Part shown: piece after piece, positions 1-6,025 of the stretch | How the letters are laid out: each line of letters begins with the position of its first letter | Numbering within the stretch: position 1 is the stretch's first letter | DNA from: Dyella_B sp035508675 | GTDB taxonomy: Bacteria; Pseudomonadota; Gammaproteobacteria; Xanthomonadales; Rhodanobacteraceae | Direction of reading: 5' to 3' | Length of the DNA: 11,679 bases | NCBI RefSeq assembly: GCF_035508675.1 | Contig: NZ_DATJMN010000047.1 | Location: 1-11,679 of the forward strand | Made by a program: the position numbers and the translations under genes | The notes under the pieces: generated by a model | Database searches by the model: none | The model's input: the letters and a program-made list of their open reading frames with translations, nothing else | Told to the model about the DNA's origin: nothing

Positions 1-10
1 GCTGGATTCG

Positions 11-48
11 CCCCTCACCCCGGCCCTCTCCCCGGAGGGGAGAGGGGG
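11..48. repeat. GC-rich palindromic intergenic repeat
   Basis: A C-rich half (24-33, CCCTCTCCCC) is followed after GGA by its exact reverse complement (37-46), giving a 10-bp stem with a 3-nt loop. It is preceded by a CCCCTCACCCCGG lead. Sequences of this style are common scattered intergenic repeats in high-GC proteobacteria, so I read it as a REP-like element. Only one copy lies in the window, so repetitiveness is not shown here. It lies downstream of the terminator that closes the histone-like gene, and no T-run follows it. Confidence 0.45.
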
Positions 49-94
49 AAGAACGTGTTGTCCCTCGCTATATCGACTTCATGCAGAGAGGGAC

Positions 95-133
95 AAAAAA
101 AGAAATCCGGCCCGACTCGCGTCGGGCCGGATT
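95..133 (-). terminator. Rho-independent terminator of the histone-like gene
   Basis: A perfect 13-bp stem (104-116 with 121-133) has a 4-nt loop (117-120). Read on the minus strand it is followed by a T-rich tract with seven consecutive T (101-95). It starts 9 nt after the TAA stop of the histone-like gene. Since no terminator is visible between nrdJ and that gene, it may end an nrdJ readthrough transcript as well. Confidence 0.9.
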
Positions 134-142
134 GCTCATGAC

Positions 143-607
143 TTACTTCTTGCGGGCGGCCTTCTTGGCGGTTTTCTTGATCGCCTTACGACCGGCCTTC
201 TTGCTGGCAGTGGACCTCTTCACCGCTTTCTTGGCGGTTTTCTTGCTGGCGGCCTTTTTGGCCGTCTTCTTACCTGCGGCCTTGCGGACCGTCTTTTTGC
301 TGCTGACCTTCTTTGCAGCTTTGCGGGCCGCGCCTTTCTTGGCGGCCTTCTTGCTGGCTTTCTTTACAGCCTTCTTGGCTGCGCCTTTCTTGGCGGCCTT
401 CTTCGCTGCGCCCTTCTTGGCGGCTTTCTTGGTTGCCTTCTTCGCTGCCTTCTTGGCAGGAGCGGCTTTCTTGGCAGTGGCTTTCTTGGCTGCTTTCTTG
501 CGACGAGCCTTCTTCGGCGCGGCGGCCGGAGCGGACTCTTCGGCTACCGGGGCGGCCGGGGTGAGCAGATCGTCATTGTGTACTTCGAACTCGGTATCGA
601 TAGACAT
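143..607 (-). CDS. Histone H1-like lysine/alanine-rich DNA-binding protein
   Basis: This 154-residue protein is probably a nucleoid-associated protein that binds and compacts DNA through a disordered, highly basic tail. Residues 1-30 form a short acidic, Pro/Ala-rich head. From about residue 32 to the end the protein is almost only Lys, Ala and a few Arg, Gly, Thr and Ser, in degenerate KKAAKK / KKGAAKK units. This resembles eukaryotic H1 tails and the bacterial histone H1-like families (AlgP/AlgR3, BpH1, chlamydial Hc2). No globular domain or cysteine is seen. A GGAGGGG ribosome site (623-617) lies 9 nt before the ATG. The gene begins 95 bp after the nrdJ stop in the same direction with no terminator between, so co-transcription is possible; a separate promoter was not recognised. 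The opposite strand has a long open frame (81-656) that is only a mirror of the repetitive codons. The tandem DNA repeats make the length prone to slippage between strains. Family assignment is confident; the exact role is inferred. Confidence 0.88.
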   Translation of the reverse strand: MSIDTEFEVHNDDLLTPAAPVAEESAPAAAPKKARRKKAAKKATAKKAAPAKKAAKKATKKAAKKGAAKKAAKKGAAKKAVKKASKKAAKKGAARKAAKKVSSKKTVRKAAGKKTAKKAASKKTAKKAVKRSTASKKAGRKAIKKTAKKAARKK

Positions 608-702
608 GCGGGTATTCCCCTCCGGTACGTTGTTATGGAACCTTCATCAGGCTTGATCACGGTGTGCGGAAACGTAGCGCGATTTTGCGTTGCGTGCCAC
701 TA

Positions 703-3700
703 CTAAAACTTTCCGTAATAGCCTTCCTTCAAAGCATCGAACAAATTGGCGGCGGTGTGCGTCTCTCCGTCGTACTCCACTTCTTCGTTGCCTTTCAGTT
801 CCACAACACTACCGTCCTCCAATTCGAAGCGGTAGAGGGTGTTTTCCAGGTCGGCTTCTTTGACCAGCACGCCCTGGAATGCAGCGGGGTTGAAGCGGAA
901 CGTGGTGCATCCCTTGAGGCCCTGTTTATAGGCGTAGAAGTAGATGTCTTTGAAGTCTTCGTAGGGGTAGTCGGTCGGTACGTTGGCGGTCTTGGAGATC
1001 GAGGAATCCACCCACAGCTGCGAGGCAGCCTGGATGTCCACGTGCTCCTTGGGGCTGATGTCGTCGGCGGCAACGAAGTAGTCGGGCAGCTTGGCCTTGG
1101 GGTCGTCGCTGAACGGCACGGCGTTCGCATTGATGAGCGCGCGGTAGGCGAGCAGCTCGTAGCTATACACCTCCACCTTCTCCTTGGTCTTGCGGCCTTC
1201 GCGGATGACGTTGCGCGAGTAGTGATGGGCGAAGCTGGGCTCGATGCCGTTGCTGGCGTTGTTGGCCAGCGAGAGGGAGATGGTGCCGGTGGGCGCGATG
1301 GAGGTGTGGTGGGTGAAGCGCGCGCCGGTTTCGGCCAGTTCCTTGACGAGGTTGGGCGCCACTTCGGCGACGCGCTGCATGTAACGGCTGTATTTGGCGT
1401 GCAGCACGCGGCCGGGAATGAGGTCGCCCACCTTGTAGCCGTCGGCGACCATCTCCGGGCGCTTGCGCAGCATCTCGCCGGTGACGGTGTAGTTCTTGGC
1501 GAGCACGGGCGCCGGGCCTTTTTCCTTGGCCAGCTCCAGGGCTACTTCCCAACCGGCCACGGCCATTTCGCGCGAGACGTCTTCGGTGAAGGCCACGGCG
1601 TTCTCGTCGCCGTAGCGCAGCTTGAGCATGGTGAGCGTGCTGCCCAGGCCGAGGAAGCCCATGCCATGGCGGCGCTTGGAAAGAATTTCGTTGCGTTGCT
1701 GCTCGAGCGGCAGGCCGTTGATCTCCACCACGTTGTCGAGCATACGGGTGAAGATCTTCACGACTTCGCGATATTCGTCCCAGTCGAAGCGGGCCTTGGG
1801 GCCGAAGGGATCGCGCACGAAGGTGGTGAGGTTGACGGAGCCGAGGAGGCAGGAGCCGTAGGGCGGAAGCGGCTGCTCGCCACATTGCCCGGTGACCAAG
1901 CCATTGAAGATCACTGCATTGTGATCAGGTTGAGTGGTGTCGAAGACGGCTTCTTCGCCCACGTATTCGATGCTGGTGATCTTGGAGCTGAAGCGCTGGG
2001 TCTTGCGTAGCGCCTTGTCCGCCACCCATTTGGCGTACTTTTCGGTCTTGGCCGGCAACAGGAAACCGACCTCACGCATGAATGCCTCGCGGGATTCGCC
2101 GTCGATGATCAGTTCGTAATCGGCACGGCAGCGGTAGGCGCGCTGCGTGCCCTGCCCGTCAGGCATGTCTTTCCTGCGGGCATCGCGGCGCTTGCGGATG
2201 CGGCAGAACACGCCGAAGTTGGCCAGCAGCATCTGCACGTCCTTCAGCAGCGTTTCCTGGCTGGAGGCCAAGCGAACGGAGCAGCTCTGGCTGTAGGAGG
2301 AGACGTTGACCGTGCCGTCGGTCTGAAACAGGGCACGCAGGTAGCTGCGCACACAGGCTTCGCTGCCGCGCCAGATCACCTCGGGCACCTTGAGCTTGGT
2401 GTTGCGGGTGAAGCCGTAGTGCTCCAGCAGGCGAGCCAGGAGAACGGAGCGGATGAAAACCTGATTGCGTTCCGGCACGGCAACGGGTGACACGCTGTAT
2501 ACGCGATCCTGCCGCGGCATGACGTGCATGATCAGCGTGTTGATGTAGCCCGCGACGCGATCGGCCAGCTGACGGTCTTCGCCCCACAGGGTGATGACTG
2601 CCGCTTCCTGGCCTTTGCCACGGTTGGTGAAATGGCCGTCGCCGGTGATCAGGCCGAGAAGCAGACCAAGATCCTCGCTGCCCTCGCTACCGAATTGCCC
2701 CTTGCCGGACTGCACCAGCAAGCGGTCGCCCACTACAAGTTCGCGCAGTTTGATCTTGCCGCGCCCAGTGTAGAAATCATGCCATTCGGTGGCTTTGATC
2801 TCGTAGCCGTCTTCAGTCAGGACTTTGTAGACCGGTGCTTTCGCTGCAGTCATGAAGGCGGGCTTGGCCGGGCGCACTTCGACACCGCGTTCATCTTTGC
2901 CCAGCGAGCGGCGATCAACGGACACCTCCAGTGAAGCGCCGGAGGCGTACAGCTCGCCGATCGGGATCATGCCGTACTGCGTCGCCAGACGGGTATCCGC
3001 CGTCACGCACGGATTGGTAGCGCGAATGTGCTCGCACCACCAGTTGTTGTTCATCTCGTTCACCTTGTCGATGAGGATGAACCCCGGCTCGGCGTAGTCA
3101 TACGTGGAGACCATGATCATGTCCCACAGATGACGCGCGCGGATGTGCCCGTAGATCTTGCAGGCCACCAGGCCATCTTCGCGCACGACGTAGTTTTCGT
3201 GCGTGGGCCATTCGCGCCAGACGACTTTGCTGGCGTCGTTGAGATCGATGTCGCCCTGTTCCTTGACGTGCACGGGAAAGACCAGCGGCCAATCCTGGTC
3301 GTGCTCGACGGCCTGCATGAAACCATCGGTGATCAGCAGGGAGAGGTTGAACTGGCGCAGGCGGCCGTTCTCGCGCTTGGCGCGGATGAATTCCTTGACG
3401 TCCGGATGGCTGACGTCGAACGTGCCCATCTGCGCGCCGCGGCGACCGCCGGCCGACGAGACGGTGAAGCACATCTTGTCGTAGATATCCATGAACGACA
3501 GTGGGCCGCTGGTGTAGGCGCCGGCGCCCGATACGTAAGCACCGCGCGGACGCAGCGTGGAAAATTCGTAGCCGATACCGCAACCGGCTTTCAGCGTAAG
3601 CCCCGCCTCGTGCACCTTCTGCAGAATGTCGTCCATCGAATCGCGGATGGTGCCGGACACGGTGCAGTTGATGGTGGAGGTGGCGGGTTTGTGTTCCAGC

Positions 3701-3975
3701 GCACCGGCGTTGGAGGTGATGCGGCCGGCGGGAATGGCGCCGCGGCGCAGCGCCCACAGGAAACGCTCGTACCAGTGTTCACGCAATTCGGGCGTGACTT
3801 CCACGTCGGAGAGTGCGCGCGCGACACGCTTCCAGGTGTCGTCGATGGTGGCGTCGACCGGGTCGCCGTTCTTGGTGCGCAGACGGTACTTCTTGTCCCA
3901 GATATCTTGCGATGCGGGCTGCAACGGAATGGTTGCGGCATCACGGCCGGTGTTGGTTGCGCGCAAGCTGCTCAT
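703..3975 (-). CDS. nrdJ: Adenosylcobalamin-dependent (class II) ribonucleotide reductase with intein
   Basis: This enzyme reduces ribonucleotides to deoxyribonucleotides using a thiyl radical generated from adenosylcobalamin. The precursor is 1090 residues from the chosen start: a 715-residue extein interrupted by a 375-residue intein (residues 323-697). Extein landmarks are the first redox cysteine C104 (TINCTVSGT), the AGCGIGYEF and SAGGRRGAQMG loops, N321-P322, and after the intein C698-G-E700 (the N-x-C-x-E active-site triad, with C698 the predicted radical cysteine). These are followed by the second redox cysteine C709, the SIAPTGTISL loop near 892 and GCTTFRFN near 1025. No ATP-cone is visible at the N-terminus. 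No cysteine follows the GCTTFRFN motif, so the C-terminal redox pair of many class II enzymes is missing and may lie on a separate NrdJb-like protein, which is not in this window. Start choice: an in-frame ATG exists at 4044, but the ATG at 3975 has an AGGAGGT site 10 nt upstream and gives the usual N-terminus, so 3975 is preferred. Upstream sit an NrdR-box-like palindrome and a structured leader. Confidence 0.93.
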   Translation of the reverse strand: MSSLRATNTGRDAATIPLQPASQDIWDKKYRLRTKNGDPVDATIDDTWKRVARALSDVEVTPELREHWYERFLWALRRGAIPAGRITSNAGALEHKPATSTINCTVSGTIRDSMDDILQKVHEAGLTLKAGCGIGYEFSTLRPRGAYVSGAGAYTSGPLSFMDIYDKMCFTVSSAGGRRGAQMGTFDVSHPDVKEFIRAKRENGRLRQFNLSLLITDGFMQAVEHDQDWPLVFPVHVKEQGDIDLNDASKVVWREWPTHENYVVREDGLVACKIYGHIRARHLWDMIMVSTYDYAEPGFILIDKVNEMNNNWWCEHIRATNPCVTADTRLATQYGMIPIGELYASGASLEVSVDRRSLGKDERGVEVRPAKPAFMTAAKAPVYKVLTEDGYEIKATEWHDFYTGRGKIKLRELVVGDRLLVQSGKGQFGSEGSEDLGLLLGLITGDGHFTNRGKGQEAAVITLWGEDRQLADRVAGYINTLIMHVMPRQDRVYSVSPVAVPERNQVFIRSVLLARLLEHYGFTRNTKLKVPEVIWRGSEACVRSYLRALFQTDGTVNVSSYSQSCSVRLASSQETLLKDVQMLLANFGVFCRIRKRRDARRKDMPDGQGTQRAYRCRADYELIIDGESREAFMREVGFLLPAKTEKYAKWVADKALRKTQRFSSKITSIEYVGEEAVFDTTQPDHNAVIFNGLVTGQCGEQPLPPYGSCLLGSVNLTTFVRDPFGPKARFDWDEYREVVKIFTRMLDNVVEINGLPLEQQRNEILSKRRHGMGFLGLGSTLTMLKLRYGDENAVAFTEDVSREMAVAGWEVALELAKEKGPAPVLAKNYTVTGEMLRKRPEMVADGYKVGDLIPGRVLHAKYSRYMQRVAEVAPNLVKELAETGARFTHHTSIAPTGTISLSLANNASNGIEPSFAHHYSRNVIREGRKTKEKVEVYSYELLAYRALINANAVPFSDDPKAKLPDYFVAADDISPKEHVDIQAASQLWVDSSISKTANVPTDYPYEDFKDIYFYAYKQGLKGCTTFRFNPAAFQGVLVKEADLENTLYRFELEDGSVVELKGNEEVEYDGETHTAANLFDALKEGYYGKF
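1885..3009 (-). mobile_element. Intein with LAGLIDADG homing endonuclease inside nrdJ
   Basis: This is a 375-residue in-frame intein. Removing it joins N-extein ...EHIRATNP to C-extein CGEQPLPPYGSC..., restoring the conserved class II active-site motif. In intein numbering the splicing blocks are: Cys1 at the start (block A, CVTADTRL); T74-x-x-H77 (block B); first LAGLIDADG motif LGLLLGLITGDG at about 114-125; block D-like KLKVPEVI at 205-212; second LAGLIDADG motif YLRALFQTDGTV at 223-234; block F (VFDTTQPDHNAVIFNGLV) at about 355-372; and C-terminal Gly374-Gln375 followed by Cys+1. The terminal Gln and the missing penultimate His are atypical; terminal Gln is known in a minority of inteins and is thought to cyclise to a glutarimide instead of a succinimide. 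Both endonuclease motifs keep their catalytic Asp, so homing may still work. From a few 60-bp lines counted by hand, G+C looks slightly lower than in the extein. Confidence 0.93.
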
Positions 3976-3985
3976 CGGCTTCCTG

Positions 3986-3992
3986 ACCTCCT
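3986..3992 (-). promoter_or_regulatory. Ribosome binding site deciding the nrdJ start
   Basis: On the minus strand AGGAGGT lies 10 nt before the ATG at 3975. The alternative upstream ATG at 4044 has no comparable purine-rich site, and the 23 residues it would add show no family resemblance. Confidence 0.7.
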
Positions 3993-4181
3993 GGCATGGC
4001 CTCACGGCCCCGTTGGTTTCTTTTGTTATGGGTGTAAGTGGCATCAGCAGCGCGGAGAATGGCCCGGCGCGCCCGATTCATGCCCCCGCATGAGGGTCGG
4101 GCGTGGCTTTTTCGCAAATCGCGATAGCCCCTCCTGACGTTTGCCACCGCCCCAGCACTTGGGTTTCATACTCGTTGCTGC

Positions 4182-4197
4182 ACACAAGATGTTGTGG
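4182..4197 (-). promoter_or_regulatory. NrdR-box-like operator upstream of nrdJ
   Basis: The 16-mer CCACAACATCTTGTGT on the minus strand matches 13 of 16 positions of the NrdR box as I remember it (acaCwAtATaTwGtgt), including all of the strongly conserved core. Its core, CACAA-4 nt-TTGTG, is a perfect inverted repeat. NrdR is the global repressor of ribonucleotide reductase genes. A much weaker partner, ACCCAAGTGCTGGGGC, lies at 4149-4164, 33 bp away centre to centre, close to the roughly three-helix-turn spacing of paired NrdR boxes. The first box falls about 8 nt downstream of the proposed start site, fitting repression. Confidence 0.6.
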
Positions 4198-4211
4198 TCG
4201 TGACTGGGCGA

Positions 4212-4240
4212 ACGTTACCCCCGCCATCGCAGGATGTAAA
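4212..4240 (-). promoter_or_regulatory. Candidate sigma-70 promoter of nrdJ
   Basis: On the minus strand TTTACA (4240-4235, 5 of 6 to the -35 consensus) is followed after exactly 17 bp by TAACGT (4217-4212, 3 of 6 to the -10 consensus). This predicts a start near 4205, just upstream of the NrdR-like palindrome. The -10 is weak. Confidence 0.35.
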
Positions 4241-4389
4241 GGGCTGACTGCATCATCACGAGGATTAGGCTGAAGATGTTCGTTGCATGAGCTGATTGGC
4301 GGCGGCGCTACCCTCCGACACGACGGATTTAGAATGCCTTGCCACGCATCACGCCTTCGCACTCACGCCAACGGCACGTTGCATGCTTG

Positions 4390-4418
4390 GGAACCGTCCG
4401 CATCGCTAACGAGTCGAA
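4390..4418 (+). promoter_or_regulatory. Candidate sigma-E-type promoter of degQ-like protease
   Basis: GGAACCG (4390-4396) and GTCGAA (4413-4418), separated by 16 bp, resemble the RpoE promoter pattern GGAACTT-15/16-GTCnnA. The predicted start is near 4425, giving a 5' leader of about 25 nt before the ATG at 4450. DegP/MucD-type proteases are classic RpoE targets. A second possibility is a TAGAAT -10 at 4330-4335, but it has no good -35. Confidence 0.4.
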
Positions 4419-4449
4419 GCAGCAGTTTTCATTCGCTCAGGGAGACTCC

Positions 4450-5823
4450 ATGCACCCACGCCTACTCCGCAGTTTTACCGCCCTGTTTGCCGCCGCATCG
4501 CTCGCCGTGCTGCCGCTGCACGCGCACGCCGTGTTGCCGTCGGCAGTCGACGGCCAGCCGCTGCCTTCGCTGGCACCGATGCTGGAAAAGGTGACGCCGG
4601 CGGTGGTGAACATTTCCACCAAGACGCGTGTGCGGGTAAGCAACCCGTTCTTCGACGACCCGGTATTCCGCCAGTTCTTCGGCCTGCAGGGCATACCACG
4701 CGAACGCGTGGAGCAAAGCCTGGGCTCGGGCGTGATCGTGGATGCGGCGAAGGGTTACATCCTTACCAACAACCACGTGGTGGGCGGCGCCGACGACATC
4801 ACGGTGACATTGCAGGATGGGCGCAACTTCAAAGGCACGCTGGTGGGCACCGACCCGGCGACCGACGTGGCGGTGGTGAAGATCGATGCCGACAAGCTGC
4901 AGGCGCTGCCGATCGCCAATTCTTCATCGCTGCGCGTGGGTGATTTCGTGGTGGCGGTGGGCGAACCGTTCGGCCTGGGCCAGACGGTGACCTCGGGCAT
5001 CGTGTCGGCACTGGGGCGTTCCGGGCTGGGCGGATCGAGTTTCCAGAACTTCATCCAGACCGATGCGTCGATCAATCCCGGCAATTCCGGCGGACCGCTG
5101 GTGAATCTGCGCGGTGAGCTGGTGGGCATCAATACGATGATTCTTTCGCCCTCGGGCGGCAACGTCGGCATTGGTTTTGCCATTCCCAGCAATGTCGCCA
5201 CGGAGGTGATGCAGCAGTTGATCGCGCACGGCAAGGTCAGCCGCGGCAGCCTCGGCGCGCAGACGCAGGACATCACGCCCAACATTGCGCGCATGCTCGG
5301 CCTGAAGAGCAGCGAAGGCGCCGTAGTGACACGCGTGCTGCCCGGCTCGGCAGCCGAGCGCGCCGGCCTGGACGTAGGCGACGTGATTACCGCGGTGAAT
5401 GGGCAGGCGCTGCATGATTCGGATGAGCTCACCAATGCCATCGGCCTGCTGCCGGCAAACAGCACGGTAAGCCTGACCACGTTGCGCAAGGGCACCACGC
5501 GCAAGGTCACGGCGGAACTGACGCCGCAGAAGATCGCCACGCTGGATGGCGCCAAGCTCGATCCACGGCTCAGCGGCGTAACGTTCAGCGACCTCAGCGA
5601 CGAGCAGGCCAGCCAAGGCACCACCGGAGTGGTGGCGTCCAATGTGAACCCCAACAGCCGCGCGGCGCAGGCGGGCTTGTCCTCCGGCGATGTGATTGTC
5701 GGCGTGGGCAATCGGCGCATTACCAGCCTGCGGGATCTGCAGGGGCTGGCGGCGGCGCGTCCGCGTCAGCTGGTGCTGCTGGTGGCGACGGATGATGGGT
5801 TGAATTACGTGGTGATCCAGTAG
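4450..5823 (+). CDS. degQ: Periplasmic HtrA-type serine endoprotease (DegQ/DegP/MucD family)
   Basis: This is a periplasmic quality-control protease and chaperone that degrades misfolded envelope proteins. The 457-residue precursor has a Sec signal peptide of about 27 residues ending HAHA before VLPS. A trypsin-like domain follows with the catalytic triad His109 (ILTNNHVVGG), Asp139 (ATDVAVVKID) and Ser213 (NPGNSGGPL). PDZ1 spans about residues 265-358 (GAVVTRVLPGSAAERAGL...) and PDZ2 about 372-457 (VVASNVNPNSRAAQAGL...). The segment between about 63 and 86 that corresponds to the LA loop is short (about 20 residues with FFDDPVFRQFFG), more like DegQ and MucD than E. coli DegP. Start: an in-frame ATG exists at 4339, but the ATG at 4450 has AGGGAGA at 4439-4445 and begins exactly at a signal peptide. 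The longer version would bury the signal and would start upstream of the sigma-E-like promoter. No anti-sigma or mucABC genes are adjacent. Family is certain; DegQ versus DegP/MucD naming is a judgement. Confidence 0.95.
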   Translation: MHPRLLRSFTALFAAASLAVLPLHAHAVLPSAVDGQPLPSLAPMLEKVTPAVVNISTKTRVRVSNPFFDDPVFRQFFGLQGIPRERVEQSLGSGVIVDAAKGYILTNNHVVGGADDITVTLQDGRNFKGTLVGTDPATDVAVVKIDADKLQALPIANSSSLRVGDFVVAVGEPFGLGQTVTSGIVSALGRSGLGGSSFQNFIQTDASINPGNSGGPLVNLRGELVGINTMILSPSGGNVGIGFAIPSNVATEVMQQLIAHGKVSRGSLGAQTQDITPNIARMLGLKSSEGAVVTRVLPGSAAERAGLDVGDVITAVNGQALHDSDELTNAIGLLPANSTVSLTTLRKGTTRKVTAELTPQKIATLDGAKLDPRLSGVTFSDLSDEQASQGTTGVVASNVNPNSRAAQAGLSSGDVIVGVGNRRITSLRDLQGLAAARPRQLVLLVATDDGLNYVVIQ

Positions 5824-5849
5824 TTCGCCGTCCGGCGTGTTGGCGGTGA

Positions 5850-5870
5850 GCCCCGGCGTTGATCCGGGGC
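5850..5870 (+). terminator. Hairpin after degQ-like gene, possible weak terminator
   Basis: GCCCCGG (5850-5856) and CCGGGGC (5864-5870) form a 7-bp GC stem with a 7-nt loop, 27 nt after the TAG stop. No T-run follows, so it may be a stabilising 3' hairpin or a Rho-assisted end and not a true intrinsic terminator. Confidence 0.35.
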
Positions 5871-5879
5871 ATCATCGCG

Positions 5880-5947
5880 CTTGATCGGGCCAATGCTGAC
5901 CAAAAGCGAAACGAAAATCGCGCCGCCAACCTTTCGTCCCGATCAAG
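5880..5947. repeat. Perfect 10-bp inverted repeat in the degQ to LysM-gene gap
   Basis: CTTGATCGGG (5880-5889) is repeated as its exact reverse complement CCCGATCAAG (5938-5947) with 48 bp between. The right arm is followed by GTTTTCC. The 283-bp gap (5824-6106) has no supported gene. The arms could form a long-loop transcript hairpin or mark a small inserted element; nothing else identifies it. Confidence 0.4.
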
Positions 5948-5996
5948 TTTTCCACGCAACTCCATGAACGCACTTGCAGTTCCTTCGCGCGATTGC

Positions 5997-6025
5997 TTGA
6001 TGTTTTGGCCCGGGGCCGCTGAAAT
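5997..6025 (+). promoter_or_regulatory. Candidate promoter of the PstS-like/LysM gene
   Basis: TTGATG (5997-6002) and TGAAAT (6020-6025) are separated by 17 bp and each matches 4 of 6 consensus positions. The predicted start is near 6032, 75 nt before the ATG. No convincing Pho box was found nearby, although the product resembles PstS. Confidence 0.25.

Larger units (their letters stand above)
3976..4205 (-). other. Long structured 5' leader of nrdJ
   Basis: If transcription starts near 4205, the leader is about 230 nt and holds no convincing gene. Two hairpins follow each other. One is at 4105-4129 (GGCT/AGCC outer, TCGC/GCGA inner). The stronger one at 4070-4103 has a 7-bp outer stem (4070-4076 with 4097-4103) and a 6-bp inner stem (4078-4083 with 4088-4093) closing a 4-nt loop. 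No T-run follows in the nrdJ direction. I looked for a cobalamin riboswitch, the commonest leader control of class II reductases, and did not find its conserved core. The alternative in-frame ATG at 4044 lies inside this leader. Confidence 0.4.

Noticed and set aside
160..520. CRISPR-like or direct-repeat array
   Set aside because: The repeated units are codons for Lys/Ala runs, are irregular and contiguous, and have no spacers.
81..656. Long plus-strand open frame rich in Phe, Leu and Ala opposite the histone-like gene
   Set aside because: It is the mirror of the repetitive Lys/Ala codons. It runs through the terminator and lacks a ribosome site, while the minus frame has both a ribosome site and a terminator.
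664..2010. 448-residue plus-strand open frame opposite nrdJ
   Set aside because: It lies antisense to well-conserved NrdJ and intein sequence. Its composition is that of the complementary strand of a high-GC gene, and no family is recognisable. The same holds for 3028-4137.
4070..4112. Plus-strand terminator (hairpin 4070-4103 followed by TGGCTTTTT)
   Set aside because: No plus-strand gene lies upstream for it to terminate, and the T-run has only five T after a 5-nt gap. It fits better as part of the nrdJ leader.
4070..4140. Cobalamin riboswitch upstream of nrdJ
   Set aside because: Only a short CAGGAG-like piece resembles the B12 box. The other conserved parts of the core were not found at the right distances.
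4078..4362. 94-residue minus-strand open frame between nrdJ and degQ
   Set aside because: No ribosome site or family resemblance. It covers the proposed nrdJ promoter and operator, and its composition is not protein-like.
4755..5720. 321-residue minus-strand open frame opposite the DegQ-type protease
   Set aside because: It is a shadow of the protease gene and contains no recognisable domain or start signals.
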